Shown: positions 1 through 9,491, numbered from the stretch's first letter. The stretch is 64,000 nt of DNA from Neisseriaceae bacterium (GCA_017934045.1 JAGBKK010000031.1:1-64000); one strand, 5' to 3'. Notes: generated by a model from the letters alone, not told the origin. Translations and numbers: made by a program.

Positions 1-42
1 AAACAACACTTTTTGGAACGACGGTAAAATAATCTGTCGTAG

Positions 43-61
43 GGTGGGTTTCCAACCCACC
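43..61. repeat. GGTGGG hairpin repeat
   Basis: An 8-bp stem GGTGGGTT/AACCCACC with a 3-nt loop. It is the first member of a dispersed hairpin family seen again near 3.0, 4.65, 9.96, 10.83, 10.90, 10.94, 11.14, 11.19, 11.23, 15.87, 33.91, 42.22 and 42.27 kb. The rest of the first 177 bases holds no gene that I can see. Confidence 0.7.
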
Positions 62-177
62 GCAAAACCGAAAGTTTTGTTATAGAGTGGGACAATAGAA
101 GCCGCCCTATAATGGACACTTTTTTTGTTTCAGATTAGGTTTTGCAAAGGTTTCAGGTAGTCTGAAAACTATTTTGC

Positions 178-1173
178 TTAATATTCTTCTGCCGTCAAGC
201 CCAACTTCGCCAGCAAAACGCTGTCTTCATTTTCTTCTTTATTATTCGGCGTTACCAACAATTTGTCGCCGACAAAAATCGAGTTTGCTCCTGCCAAAAA
301 GCACATTGCCTGCACGGATTCTGGCATTTGCGTTCGCCCTGCGGAGAGTCGCACATAGGTTCGTGGCATAGTAATGCGTGCCACCGCTACGGTGCGGACG
401 AACTCCGTCCAGTCTAAATCGTGGGCGTTTTCCAACGGCGTGCCTTTGACTTTGACTAACTGGTTAATCGGCACGCTTTCAGGTTGCGGATCGAGATTGG
501 CTAATGACGCAATCAATGCGGCTCGGTCGGCTCGACTTTCGTCCATACCCACAATGCCGCCACAACAGATTTTCAAACCTGCGTCTCGCACTTTGCCCAA
601 AGTGTCCATACGGTCTGCCACTTGGCGAGTGTGGATAATGTCATTGTATTTATCAGGAGCGGTGTCTAAATTGTGGTTGTAATAATCCAAACCTGCGGCT
701 TTCAAATCTTCCGCCATACCGTCTTCTAACAGACCAAAAGTGCCACAAGTTTCCATGCCTAACGCTTTGACGGCACTGATAATTTTGGAAACCGTTTCAA
801 TATCTTTGGGCTTGGGACCACGCCACGCCGCCCCCATACAAAAACGACTTGCCCCACGCGATTGGGCAATTTTGGCTTTGGCAACGATTTCGTCAATATC
901 CATCATCGTTTCTTTGGCTAATCCCACGCCTTTATGATGAGCCGATTGCGGACAATAAGCACAATCTTCGGGACAACCGCCTGTTTTAATGGATAACAGT
1001 GCGGAAATTTGCACTTTTTGCGGATCAAAATTTTGCCGATGAACTGATGCTGCCTGAAAAATTAAATCTAAAAACGGCAGGTTAAATAATTCTTCCACTT
1101 GGCATTTCCGCCAGTATTGAGCGGTGGGGTGGGGTGTTGGTTTGGCTTGTGGTTTTAATAGGTGTTCGGTCAT
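178..1173 (-). CDS. bioB: Biotin synthase
   Basis: Radical-SAM enzyme that inserts sulfur into dethiobiotin, the last step of biotin synthesis, in the cytoplasm. The 331-residue protein has the Fe-S/SAM motif CPEDCAYC with cysteines at about 67, 71 and 74, followed by a full radical-SAM barrel. Length and C-terminus are normal for BioB. A partial DUS lies in the coding region near nt 1055 and encodes FQAAS, so the uptake signal is tolerated inside the enzyme. No other bio gene is adjacent; the upstream neighbours on the same strand are small membrane proteins. The start at 1173 gives a normal N-terminus. Confidence 0.96.
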   Translation of the reverse strand: MTEHLLKPQAKPTPHPTAQYWRKCQVEELFNLPFLDLIFQAASVHRQNFDPQKVQISALLSIKTGGCPEDCAYCPQSAHHKGVGLAKETMMDIDEIVAKAKIAQSRGASRFCMGAAWRGPKPKDIETVSKIISAVKALGMETCGTFGLLEDGMAEDLKAAGLDYYNHNLDTAPDKYNDIIHTRQVADRMDTLGKVRDAGLKICCGGIVGMDESRADRAALIASLANLDPQPESVPINQLVKVKGTPLENAHDLDWTEFVRTVAVARITMPRTYVRLSAGRTQMPESVQAMCFLAGANSIFVGDKLLVTPNNKEENEDSVLLAKLGLTAEEY

Positions 1174-1181
1174 TTTTTTTC

Positions 1182-1746
1182 CTAAATTAAGTACTCAAAT
1201 GTTTGTATAGCAATATTTTTATTATTGGCAAATTGCTTGAATTTATCAATAAAATCATTAACTTCATTATGTTCAATATTTAATCTTAACTTTTTAGTAT
1301 TTTGATTTAATGTAAAAATAACACTTATTTCGGTTTTTGTTGTCAAATTATTAAAACTTATCCAATAATGTGGTTTTAACTGAATGTGTTGAATATCACT
1401 AATCAATATATTATTTTCTATTTTTCTTAAAAAATAATATCGTGCAAAATGTTGTATGCTATATTCAGGCAACCTGAATTGGATATAATTGCTTGTATAT
1501 CCGATATAATCACTTGCTCCTTTTTTATCTTCAATAAAATTTTTTATCAAAATTATATCAAAAAAAAATAAAATATAAAACCATAACAATAGGTAAATAT
1601 TTGTTATTATCATCTTTTCCAAAAAATAATAATGAAATGATAAAAACAATAAAAAAATTTAGAAAAATAATATGATATATACATAAAAAATCAATCGGTT
1701 TTTTATTGATATAAATAAGCGTTAAATTTTCAATCGGTAATTTCAT
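1182..1746 (-). pseudogene. Membrane protein of unknown function, frameshifted in a T9 tract
   Basis: Two overlapping reading frames look like halves of one gene. The first starts at 1746 (MKLPIENLTL), has a hydrophobic segment and stops at 1558 just after a run of nine T on the coding strand (A9 at 1560-1568). The second continues in another frame as FDIILIKNFIEDKKG and runs to 1182. Removing one T (T9 to T8) joins them into one protein of about 187 residues with N-terminal membrane segments and a soluble C-terminal domain. The ATG overlaps the stop of the upstream DUF486 gene (TAATG), which suggests translational coupling. The run could be phase-variable, a true inactivating mutation or a sequencing error. 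Family not recognised. Confidence 0.6.
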
Positions 1747-2099
1747 TATTTTTTCACAGGCAAAAACATAAAATAAGTAGCGGCGGCAATTAACACAAAT
1801 GACACCGCATAATTCCAACGCCATTTTTCTTGTAAAAATAAAACCGCAAAACCTGCAAAAATAATTAACGATAACACTTCTTGAATAATTTTTAATTGAA
1901 ACGGCGAAAAGCCGTCTATTTTGCCAAAATAATTATTGGCAGGCACCATAAAAATATATTCAAAAAACGCCACCCCCCAAGAAATAAAAATCAGGGCAAT
2001 AATTTCTTTCAAATTATTGGGCGGATTGTCTTTTAAATGACCATACCAAGCATAAGTCATAAAACAATTTGAAATGGCTAATAATAAAATGGTACGCAT
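1746..2099 (-). CDS. DUF486 / DMT-like small membrane protein
   Basis: The 117-residue protein has four predicted membrane helices and the charged motif YGHLKDNPP after helix 1, a pattern I associate with the DUF486 family distantly related to drug/metabolite transporters. Substrate is unknown. The stop codon overlaps the ATG of the next gene, so the two are probably co-translated. A DUS follows at 2.13 kb on the upstream side. Confidence 0.75.
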   Translation of the reverse strand: MRTILLLAISNCFMTYAWYGHLKDNPPNNLKEIIALIFISWGVAFFEYIFMVPANNYFGKIDGFSPFQLKIIQEVLSLIIFAGFAVLFLQEKWRWNYAVSFVLIAAATYFMFLPVKK

Positions 2100-2238
2100 G
2101 GTTGATTAACTTTCTTTTTCATTATTCAGGCAGCCTGAAAATAATTAAAACCATATTTTTATCAATAAGTTAAAATTAAATTAACCATAAAAATATCATT
2201 TATTATCATCAATCAGCACGGGCAAGAAATTACCCACC

Positions 2239-2973
2239 CTACGATTTTTCAGGCAGCCTGAAAGCCTTTTGTCGTTGATAAACTAAATGAGTAAAATAAA
2301 TCACAAAAAATAATTGTAAAAATAAACCTGCCAAAGGAATAAAACACAATAAATAAAAAATAAAACACGCAAAAATAAATTGACTGTCGCCACCTTGTTG
2401 CATTTTTATATGAAAATGCTCGCGGCTGACGGTATTGGAATAAATATCAATTAAAAAGAATTTATAAAATAAATAAAATAATGGAATATGAATAATAAAA
2501 AATGCGGTAAAAGGGATTAACGGCAAACACAATAAAAATAAACCGATAAATTTTAATAAAACCATTGTCATCAATTTAATAACGGTATAGGTATCGGCTT
2601 TGGGGTGAATATTAAATTGATAATGGCGTTTATCAATTTCGGCAGTAATCATTGGCGTTAATAAACCTGCAATAATTAAGGCAATGATGACAGAAATAAT
2701 AATCACCAAAACCGTACCTAATAAATAAAATAATGAACCCAATAGCCAATGCACTACGCCGAGATGCAAAATCCACGCAATGATTTTATGCTCTTCAATA
2801 AAACCATAATCCCCTGTTTCTAAACCTGTTTTTATGGTTTCTAATAAGGCACCGCCGCCCACAATAAACATAGTGAAAAATATCACCAAAACCGCAATCA
2901 AAGGCAAAAAAGACCATAAAATAATCTTTTTTGTCCAAAAATCACGAAAGGATAAAGAAAGAATATTGTTCAT
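2239..2973 (-). CDS. EI24-domain (CysZ-like) integral membrane protein
   Basis: About 244 residues with several long hydrophobic segments, beginning with SLSFRDFWTKKIILWSFLPL. The layout matches EI24-domain proteins, which include the sulfate transporter CysZ, but no sulfate role can be claimed here. The frame remains open to 3012, but the extra N-terminal residues would be encoded by a DUS (FRQPE) and a GGTGGGC hairpin, so the ATG at 2973 is preferred. No strong ribosome-binding site is visible for either start. Next upstream on the same strand is sppA. Confidence 0.7.
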   Translation of the reverse strand: MNNILSLSFRDFWTKKIILWSFLPLIAVLVIFFTMFIVGGGALLETIKTGLETGDYGFIEEHKIIAWILHLGVVHWLLGSLFYLLGTVLVIIISVIIALIIAGLLTPMITAEIDKRHYQFNIHPKADTYTVIKLMTMVLLKFIGLFLLCLPLIPFTAFFIIHIPLFYLFYKFFLIDIYSNTVSREHFHIKMQQGGDSQFIFACFIFYLLCFIPLAGLFLQLFFVIYFTHLVYQRQKAFRLPEKS

Positions 2974-3028
2974 AGTTTCAGGCTGCCTGAATAATTTATC
3001 CGTGGTGGGCAAAAATGCCCACCGATAA

Positions 3029-4009
3029 TCACCACGGACGATGAGTAAAACTTTCTTTCACTTCTTGGCGAATTTGTGTGCCGAAGCGTTTGCCCAACAG
3101 CGTGGCAAAATCGTCTTTGGGTGTGTAATCGACCATTTTTTCGGCTTTAATCACATCGCGTGAGACGCTGTAAATGCTGCCAAAGTCGTCAATTAAGCCC
3201 ACGCTTTTGGCTTCCACGCCTGTATAAACGCGTCCGCTAAATACATCGGCGTTTTGTTGCCATTTGAGTTTGTCGCCCCTGCCTGTTTTGACGGCGTTGA
3301 TAAATTGTTGGTGAATATCGTCCAACATTTTTTGCCAAATGGCGTTTTGTTCGGGCGTTTCAGGAGAAAATGGGTCGCCCATACCTTTGTTGTTGCCTGC
3401 GGTTTTTAAGCGGCGTTCTACGCCTAATTTTTCAATCAATTCGGTTGCACCAAAACCGCCACTAATCACACCGATTGAGCCGACCATAGAAGACGGATTG
3501 GCATAAATTTTGTCTGCGGCGGCGGCAATATAGTAACAGCCTGACGCACACACATCTTCGGCAACCACATACACTGGAATGTTTTTGTGTTGCCCTTTCA
3601 AACGGAGAATTTCGGTGAATGCGGTGTCGGAAATCACAGGCGAGCCACCTGGGCTGTCGGCACGAATGATAATGCCTTTGACTTTGTCGTTTTTATAGGC
3701 GTTTTCCATACCTTCCAGCAGTTTGCGAGCGTTATCGTTGGTGCTGTCAATAATGCCGTTTAGGTTAATCACGGCGGTGTGATTGTCTTTTTTGGCAAGC
3801 ATAAGGGCGTTGGCGTTGGTGTTGGCAGAATTACCACCGCTACTTAATATGGCAACAAAAATTGCCAAGAAAAACAACCAAATAAACAGACGAATCCATT
3901 TAGCGTTGCGGTCTTTGCGTTGTTCGCGATAAACCTGCATTAACAGTTTTTCCAACATCGCTTGTTCCCATGTTTGCGGTTGTTTGTTGGGGGTTTCTGG
4001 TGATGACAT
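3029..4009 (-). CDS. sppA: Signal peptide peptidase, S49 family (SppA 36K type)
   Basis: Membrane-anchored serine protease that degrades signal peptides after cleavage. The 326-residue protein has one membrane segment at about 38-57 and then a single S49 domain. The nucleophile is predicted to be Ser156 in ASGCYY, with the general-base Lys at about 202 or 208 in the LKTAGNNKG segment. The substrate-groove motif ADSPGGSP is at about 117-124. Length fits the short bacterial type. It is followed by the EI24 membrane gene 55 bases downstream. Confidence 0.9.
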   Translation of the reverse strand: MSSPETPNKQPQTWEQAMLEKLLMQVYREQRKDRNAKWIRLFIWLFFLAIFVAILSSGGNSANTNANALMLAKKDNHTAVINLNGIIDSTNDNARKLLEGMENAYKNDKVKGIIIRADSPGGSPVISDTAFTEILRLKGQHKNIPVYVVAEDVCASGCYYIAAAADKIYANPSSMVGSIGVISGGFGATELIEKLGVERRLKTAGNNKGMGDPFSPETPEQNAIWQKMLDDIHQQFINAVKTGRGDKLKWQQNADVFSGRVYTGVEAKSVGLIDDFGSIYSVSRDVIKAEKMVDYTPKDDFATLLGKRFGTQIRQEVKESFTHRPW

Positions 4010-4168
4010 TTATTTTTCCTTTTGATTTTAATGGGTTATAAAAATAAGTTTAAAATTGGTTTCAGGCTGCCTGAAATTGTTTTTGCATTGCCACGCCTGA
4101 AACAGCGTTTAAGGCACACAATGACGGCAAGGGTTTCAGGCTGCCTGAATAATAATTTTTATGGTTAT

Positions 4169-4591
4169 TTAAGTTTTCGGTTTCTTTTTTACCACTTTCA
4201 GGCTGCCTGAAAGCGGTTTTTCAACAGGTTTTTCAGGTGCTTGCGGTTCAGGTTGGATAAGATTTTCTTTTTCCGCAGGCTGATAGGGCGTGGCTTCAAA
4301 TGACATACCCATACCATTTTCGCGTGCGAAAATGCCCATAACATTGCTCACAGGCACGGCAACTTCAAATGGCTGACCGCCAAAGCGTGCGGTAAATTCA
4401 ATCCACTCATTATCCATTTTCAAACGCCCAACCGCCGTGTCTTTAATGTTCAACACAATTTGATCGTCTTTTACATAAGCACGCGGCACGCTTGCGTTTT
4501 CATCAACAAAAACCAGCAAATGCGGTGTATAGCCATTATCCGCACACCATTCATAAATAGCACGCAAAATATAAGGTTTTAATTCATTCAT
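4169..4591 (-). CDS. sspB: Stringent starvation protein B, ClpXP adaptor
   Basis: SspB delivers ssrA-tagged proteins to the ClpXP protease. The N-terminal domain (residues 1-110, ending VSNVMGIFARENG) is the conserved peptide-binding fold. The C-terminal tail is flexible, Pro/Glu-rich and ends with Lys residues (KVVKKKPKT), in the position where the ClpX-binding tail lies in the family. A DUS near nt 4200 is inside the coding end and encodes the SGSLK stretch of the tail. It lies downstream of sspA, the usual pairing, but 113 bases away with a hairpin repeat and a DUS between. Confidence 0.93.
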   Translation of the reverse strand: MNELKPYILRAIYEWCADNGYTPHLLVFVDENASVPRAYVKDDQIVLNIKDTAVGRLKMDNEWIEFTARFGGQPFEVAVPVSNVMGIFARENGMGMSFEATPYQPAEKENLIQPEPQAPEKPVEKPLSGSLKVVKKKPKT

Positions 4592-4704
4592 TGTTTTTCC
4601 ATTAAAAATAAATGAGTTCAGGCTGCCTGAAAATTGGTTTTACGGATAAATGGTGGGCAAAATGCCCACCTGTATAAATAAATAGTTATAATAAAAACAA
4701 ACAG

Positions 4705-5313
4705 TTATCTTCTCATTGCTTTTTCAGACGGTGTTAATGCGTCAATGAATGCAGGACGAGAGAACAAGCGTTCGCCGTATTTCAAAATACCTGCGGCAGC
4801 ATTGCCCAACTGAATGCCGTAGTGATCCAAACGCCACAACAGTGGGGCAATCGCCACATCAACCATAGAAAAATTTTGTCCCAAAATATATTTATTATTT
4901 TTGGCAAACAACGCCGACATATAAGTTAAGCGTTCGCTAATGGCAGATCTGGCAGCGTCTTTTTGTTCTTCCGTTGCGTCCAAATTTTCCAAAGTTTGCA
5001 CATGGCAGAAGAGTTCGCGTTCCATATCAAACAAAAACAATCTTGCTCTGGCACGCGAAATCGGATCGCCTGGCATTAACTGTGGGTGCGGAAAGCGTTC
5101 GTCAATGTATTCGTTGATAATGTTGGATTCATACAAATTCAACTCGCGTTCAGCCAAAACAGGCACTTGATTGTAAGGATTCATCATTGCCAAATCTTCG
5201 GGCTTATTGAAAATATCGACATCTTTGATTTCAAAATCCATTTCTTTTTCAAAGAGAACAATGCGACAACGGTGCGAAAACGGACAAGTCAGCCCTGAAT
5301 ACAAAACCATCAT
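4705..5313 (-). CDS. sspA: Stringent starvation protein A
   Basis: GST-fold protein that binds RNA polymerase and alters transcription during starvation. The 202-residue protein begins MMVLYSGLTCPFSHRCRIVL, has the thioredoxin-like N-domain with NQVPVL and an all-helical C-domain. The canonical family length and the adjacent sspB make this secure. The start at 5313 could also be the second Met. A Correia-like element lies about 100 bases upstream and may influence its promoter. Confidence 0.94.
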   Translation of the reverse strand: MMVLYSGLTCPFSHRCRIVLFEKEMDFEIKDVDIFNKPEDLAMMNPYNQVPVLAERELNLYESNIINEYIDERFPHPQLMPGDPISRARARLFLFDMERELFCHVQTLENLDATEEQKDAARSAISERLTYMSALFAKNNKYILGQNFSMVDVAIAPLLWRLDHYGIQLGNAAAGILKYGERLFSRPAFIDALTPSEKAMRR

Positions 5314-5415
5314 AATATTTCACCTTTTGATTAAAACAAAACAGGCGAAATTATACTCTTTTTTAAAATGAAAATACAAAATTTTTGTTTTATCTTATTG
5401 AATTTATTATATTTT

Positions 5416-5520
5416 TATAGTCAAAATCATTCAAAATAGAAAAGACGGCGTGTCGCAGATAGTATAAAATAATACAGCAAGACACGCCAACGCATTATAT
5501 TTTGAATTATTTTGACTATG
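5416..5520. mobile_element. Correia-like element (CREE), divergent copy A
   Basis: A 105-bp non-coding element with terminal inverted repeats TATAGTCAAAATCATTC / GAATTATTTTGACTATG. Its inner core, read on the minus strand, has the AACGCATT...GGCGTGTC...ATACTG-type layout of the other copies, which resembles the core of Neisseria Correia repeats as I remember it (GCGTTG, GCCTTGCCGTA, ATACTGTCT, CCGCC). The right end is TG instead of TA, so this looks like an old copy. It lies between divergently transcribed sspA and the YciO-like gene. Confidence 0.75.
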
Positions 5521-5620
5521 TTTCAGGCTGCCTGAAATTTTTTCTTATTTCATCAATCTGCTTAAAAACATTGTAAAATAATGCTTTTCAGGCTGCCTGA
5601 AATAAGGGAAAACAATTACT

Positions 5621-6241
5621 ATGGCATTATTTTTAACCATTCACCCCGATAATCCGCAAGAACGCTTGATTACGCAAGCGGCAGACATTGTACGCCAAGG
5701 TGGCGTGATTATTTACCCCACCGACTCGTGCTATGCTTTGGGTTGTGCTTTGGGTGATAAAACAGCAATGGACAGAATTTTAGCCATTCGCAAAATCGAC
5801 TTAAAACACCATTTAACGCTCATGTGCCGTGATTTAAGCGAATTAGGCACATACGCAAGGGTGGATAACGCCCAGTATCGCTTGTTGCGTGCCACAACCC
5901 CTGGCAGTTACACTTTTATTCTCACCGCCAGCCGCGAAGTGCCGTCTCGCACTTTGCACCCCAAACGCAAAACCATCGGCTTGCGTGTGCCTGACAATAA
6001 AATTGCTTTGGCTCTGTTGGCAGAACTTGCCGCACCTATGCTGTCTTGTACGCTGATGTTGCCCAACGAAGCTGAGCCGCCCACCGATATTTACGATATA
6101 AGAGACACACTTGACCACGCCGTTGATGTGATGATAGACGGCGGTTGGTGCGGTACAGAACCCACCACCGTGATTGATATGACAGACGGCGTTACCCTCA
6201 TTCGGCAAGGCAAAGGCGATTTAACGCCGTTTGGCTTATAG
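5621..6241 (+). CDS. YciO/YrdC/Sua5 family protein (threonylcarbamoyl-AMP synthase-like)
   Basis: The 206-residue protein has the YrdC fold: IIYPTDSCYALGC near residues 30-42, the KRKTIGLRVP nucleotide-site segment and a C-terminal RQGKGD. Family members make threonylcarbamoyl-AMP for tRNA t6A, but the YciO branch (L-threonylcarbamoyladenylate synthase-like, single domain, starting with the IHPDNPQ type of N-terminus) has no settled role. The ATG is preceded by a DUS and GGGAAAAC. No partner gene is adjacent. Confidence 0.85.
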   Translation: MALFLTIHPDNPQERLITQAADIVRQGGVIIYPTDSCYALGCALGDKTAMDRILAIRKIDLKHHLTLMCRDLSELGTYARVDNAQYRLLRATTPGSYTFILTASREVPSRTLHPKRKTIGLRVPDNKIALALLAELAAPMLSCTLMLPNEAEPPTDIYDIRDTLDHAVDVMIDGGWCGTEPTTVIDMTDGVTLIRQGKGDLTPFGL

Positions 6242-6267
6242 AAACCCTTTCAGGCTGCCTGAAAGAT

Positions 6268-7050
6268 TTAACCTTCAACCGTAACTTTTAATCCATCATA
6301 CGCCATTGCCACATTGGGTGGGCATTGGGCATTGGTTTCGTCATAATCCAATTTATGCGTGGTGTGGATTAGATAAGTTTGTTTGGCGTTGATTTTTTGG
6401 GCAAAATCAATCGCCCATTCAAAACTTAAATGACTGGGGTATTTTTCGTGCATAAGACAGTCGATAAATAGATATTCTATGCCTTGCAAAGCGGCGATGG
6501 TGGTCTCGTCCATATCAGAAATATCGGTGAGCCACGCAATGTTGCCGATTTTATAGCCCAACACTCGCCAACGACCGTGTGGTAGGTCAAAATACTGCAC
6601 GCCAACACCGCAAATTTCCACCGTATTGCCGCTGCCTGAAAGTGTGTGTGGCACTAAAACGGGGCGATTCCAATGTTTGCACGGCGGCATAAAAGCGTAT
6701 TCAAAACGGCTTTGGGCGTTTTCTATGGTAAAAGGATTGCCATATATATCAATGGCTTGCTTTTTGCGAAAGCAGTAGGCACGCAGGTCGTCTATGCCGT
6801 TAATGTGGTCGGAATGGGGGTGCGTGTATAAAACCGCATCAACCGCAGGGATTTTTTCGCGTAAGGCTTGATTGCGAAAGTCCGTGCCTGTGTCGATAAT
6901 CAAATGTTTGCCATTCACTTCAAGCCACGCCGAACAGCGAGAACGGCGATTTTTGGGATTGTCGGATTGACAAACCGCACAATCGCAACCAATCACAGGG
7001 CAGCCTGATGAACTGCCACAACCCAAAACGGTTAAAGTTAATGCGGTCAT
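6268..7050 (-). CDS. MBL-fold metallohydrolase, PhnP-like
   Basis: The 260-residue protein has the metallo-beta-lactamase metal motif THPHSDHING at about 76-85, preceded by IDTGTDFR. The N-terminal cluster GCDCAVCQS resembles the structural zinc site of PhnP-type phosphodiesterases. A cyclic phosphodiesterase activity is plausible but unproven, and no phosphonate genes are nearby. Its ATG overlaps the stop of tatD (ATGA), so the two form a coupled pair. A partial DUS inside the gene near nt 6632 encodes part of LSGSG. Confidence 0.85.
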   Translation of the reverse strand: MTALTLTVLGCGSSSGCPVIGCDCAVCQSDNPKNRRSRCSAWLEVNGKHLIIDTGTDFRNQALREKIPAVDAVLYTHPHSDHINGIDDLRAYCFRKKQAIDIYGNPFTIENAQSRFEYAFMPPCKHWNRPVLVPHTLSGSGNTVEICGVGVQYFDLPHGRWRVLGYKIGNIAWLTDISDMDETTIAALQGIEYLFIDCLMHEKYPSHLSFEWAIDFAQKINAKQTYLIHTTHKLDYDETNAQCPPNVAMAYDGLKVTVEG

Positions 7051-7814
7051 AATCGTTTCGCCTTATTGAATAATCGAAAAAAGTTGTCAGTCGTTGTGTG
7101 GGCAAGTTGCTCAAAATCAACCCCACGCAACTGTGCCACAAATTCTGCCGTATGCCGTGTGTAAGCGGGCTGATTGAGTTTGCCACGATGCGGAGCAGGG
7201 GCTAAATACGGTGCGTCCGTTTCCACCAAAATTTTGTCCAACGGCACATATTGACAGGCAGCCTGAACTTCTTTGGCATTTTTAAAAGTTACAATGCCTG
7301 AAAATGAAATATAAAACCCCAAATCCAAAGCGGCTTTGGCAAAGGCAATATCTTCGGAAAAACAATGGATTACGCCATTTTCCGCTTTTTCTTCTTGCAA
7401 AATTTTAATGGTGTCGGCAGGGGCTGAACGCGTGTGAATAATCAACGGCACGCCTGCTGTTTTGGCTGCCTGAATATGCACACGAAAACGATGGTGTTGC
7501 CACGCTAAATCGCCTTGGCACCAGTGATAATCCAAACCTGTCTCGCCAATCGCCACCACGCGTGCGTGTTGCGAGCGTTTAACCAATTCATCAAACGAAA
7601 ACTCTTCTGCCGTCTCTTCCGCAGGGTGAATGCCGACAGACGCAAAAATATGCGGATATTGTTCGGCTAACGCCAAAACTTCGTCCGCCGTTTGCCGAGA
7701 AACGGAAACTGCCAACGCATACGCCACTTGTGCGGTTTTCATTTCATCTAAAACCTGCGGCAAGTTTTCGGCAAGTTCAGGAAAGTTAATATGACAATGC
7801 GAATCGACCAACAT
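7047..7814 (-). CDS. TatD family deoxyribonuclease/metal-dependent hydrolase
   Basis: The 255-residue protein has the TatD metal motif DSHCHIN at the N-terminus, GETGLDYHW, IHTR and the ETDAPYLAP active-site motif near residue 200. The family includes 3'-5' DNA exonucleases and D-aminoacyl-tRNA deacylase-like enzymes. The exact member (YcfH-like) is likely but not certain. It is the first gene of a two-gene unit with the PhnP-like hydrolase. Confidence 0.92.
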   Translation of the reverse strand: MLVDSHCHINFPELAENLPQVLDEMKTAQVAYALAVSVSRQTADEVLALAEQYPHIFASVGIHPAEETAEEFSFDELVKRSQHARVVAIGETGLDYHWCQGDLAWQHHRFRVHIQAAKTAGVPLIIHTRSAPADTIKILQEEKAENGVIHCFSEDIAFAKAALDLGFYISFSGIVTFKNAKEVQAACQYVPLDKILVETDAPYLAPAPHRGKLNQPAYTRHTAEFVAQLRGVDFEQLAHTTTDNFFRLFNKAKRL

Positions 7815-7879
7815 AATATATTTTTATTTCGTAAAACGCTTATTTTACTTTTTTTCAGGCTGCCTGAAAATAAGGTTTA

Positions 7880-7937
7880 TTTTTACGAAGTAAAAATCTT
7901 TATTGACGAAGTCAATAAAGGAGTTTGCGAAACAAAC
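7880..7937. repeat. Tandem mini-hairpin array with GAA triloops
   Basis: Consecutive perfect stem-loops: TTTTTAC-GAA-GTAAAAA (7880-7896), CTTTATTGAC-GAA-GTCAATAAAG (7898-7920), then GTTTG-CGAAA-CAAAC (7923-7937). A short AAC-GAA-GTT follows and overlaps the stop codon of the MmcQ/YjbR gene. A similar array ends the tag gene at 32.75 kb. Confidence 0.7.
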
Positions 7938-7957
7938 AAACCGAAATTTCAACGAAG

Positions 7958-8320
7958 TTAAAGATTTTTCTTGTTTTGCGTCTGACTATAACTGTGGGCA
8001 ATTAAGTTTTTCAGTTCATCATCGCCAATTCGATTTAACAGTACACTAATCCAATGTTTTTTATTCATATGATACGCAGGAAAAATGCTTTTGTGGTCGA
8101 TTAAAATCATCTTGGCAAATTCAGGGTCGCATTTCAAATTGAGAATATCCACCGTTTCAGGCGTGGCTAAACCCAATTTTTGAGCGTTCATATTTTTCAT
8201 TAACGCCGCAAACCATTTTTGATTATCAAAACGGCGAAAAATACAAAATTGTGGGTACTTCTCCCACAAATATTCAGGCAAAACGCCATATTGTTGCTGA
8301 ATGTGGGCGATAATATCCAT
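7958..8320 (-). CDS. MmcQ/YjbR family protein
   Basis: The 120-residue protein has the family pattern KWFAALM, LNLKCDPEFAKMIL and NKKHWISVLLNR. Members share a CyaY-like fold with a proposed DNA-binding surface, and their function is not established. The frame is open to 8383, but the ATG at 8320 is preceded by AGGAGTAAAA and the added upstream residues would be encoded by a DUS (FSGCLKG), so 8320 is chosen. The stop lies in the GAA-loop hairpin array. It sits just downstream of rodA. Confidence 0.85.
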   Translation of the reverse strand: MDIIAHIQQQYGVLPEYLWEKYPQFCIFRRFDNQKWFAALMKNMNAQKLGLATPETVDILNLKCDPEFAKMILIDHKSIFPAYHMNKKHWISVLLNRIGDDELKNLIAHSYSQTQNKKNL

Positions 8321-8351
8321 TTTTACTCCTTTCAGGCAGCCTGAAAACTTT

Positions 8352-9491
8352 TTACGACTTTCCGCCCCTTTTATCCGCCGCAATGCCCATAAGCATACCG
8401 AAAATTACCATAATCGACAGTGTGGCTGTGCCGCCGTAACTGACTAATGGCAGGGGTACGCCGACTACTGGGAGAATGCCGCTTACCATACCCATATTGA
8501 TGAATGCATAGAAAAAAATGGTCATCGTCAAGGACGCGGCAAGCAGTCTGCCGTAAATGGTGCGAGAACGCATGGCAATGGTTAAGCCGCGTGCGACAAT
8601 TAAGCCGTACATCAGCACCAAAAGCGAGTTGCCGACAAAGCCAAATTCTTCGCCATATACGGCAAAGATAAAGTCTGTGGTGCGTTCGGGGATATAGTCC
8701 AAGCGGTTTTGTGTGCCGCCTAACCAGCCTTTGCCCCATACGCCGCCTGAACCGATTGCCGTCATCGACTGCAAAATGTGATAGCCTGCACCGAGTTTGT
8801 CTTCTTCGGGGTTGAACATAGTTAAAATGCGTTGGCGTTGATAGTCGTGCAAGCCATACGCCCAAATCGCAGGCAGAGAAACAATCGCACCGATTAGGGC
8901 GACAAAAATCGCTTTCCACGGCAAACCTGCAAAAAACACCACTAATAAGCCTGACGCTAAAATCAATATTGCCGTGCCTAAATCGGGTTGTTTGAGTATC
9001 AGTGCCACAGGCAAGGCGATGATGATGAATGCCACAATCCAGTGATACCAACGCACTTGATTGTCCAAGCGGTGAAAATACCACGCTAAAATCATCGGTA
9101 GGGCGATTTTCATTAGTTCAGACGGCTGAATGCGTGTTACGCCTAAATCCAACCAACGGGTTGCACCATTCACGGTAACGCCTGCTACTTGCACGCCGAT
9201 TAGCAATAGCAAGGATACGCCATACAAGGGCAGGGCGAAACGACTGACAAACACGGGGCGAAAGCGCGCAATAAACCACATAGCGAAAAACGCCAACACG
9301 GTGTACACGGTCTTGCGTTCTAACTGCCCCCAAGTTTGTCCGTCTGCCGAATACAGCACAAACATACTGGCAATGTAAATAATCACCAAGGAAATCAGCA
9401 ACCAAGCGTCTAATGGGTCAAAAATAAAATCCGCAATCCGCCCACGCCAAGCGGCAGAGCGAAAAGATGAAGTGTAGTTGTTGTTGTTCAT
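8352..9491 (-). CDS. rodA: Rod-shape SEDS peptidoglycan glycosyltransferase
   Basis: RodA polymerises lipid II during cell elongation together with PBP2 (MrdA). The 379-residue protein has about ten membrane segments, the SEDS motifs IQPSELMKIALP, LKQPDLGTAIL and GNSLLVLMYG, and the C-terminal signature LPLVSYGGTATLS. It closes the mreBCD-mrdA-rodA cluster but is separated from mrdA by about 2 kb holding repeats and an unrelated membrane gene, so it probably needs its own promoter. Confidence 0.95.
   Translation of the reverse strand: MNNNNYTSSFRSAAWRGRIADFIFDPLDAWLLISLVIIYIASMFVLYSADGQTWGQLERKTVYTVLAFFAMWFIARFRPVFVSRFALPLYGVSLLLLIGVQVAGVTVNGATRWLDLGVTRIQPSELMKIALPMILAWYFHRLDNQVRWYHWIVAFIIIALPVALILKQPDLGTAILILASGLLVVFFAGLPWKAIFVALIGAIVSLPAIWAYGLHDYQRQRILTMFNPEEDKLGAGYHILQSMTAIGSGGVWGKGWLGGTQNRLDYIPERTTDFIFAVYGEEFGFVGNSLLVLMYGLIVARGLTIAMRSRTIYGRLLAASLTMTIFFYAFINMGMVSGILPVVGVPLPLVSYGGTATLSIMVIFGMLMGIAADKRGGKS

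Noticed and set aside
8371..9084. A 237-codon minus-strand ORF and a 95-codon one at 9118-9405
   Set aside because: They lie in another frame of rodA, have His/Arg-rich composition and no family resemblance.
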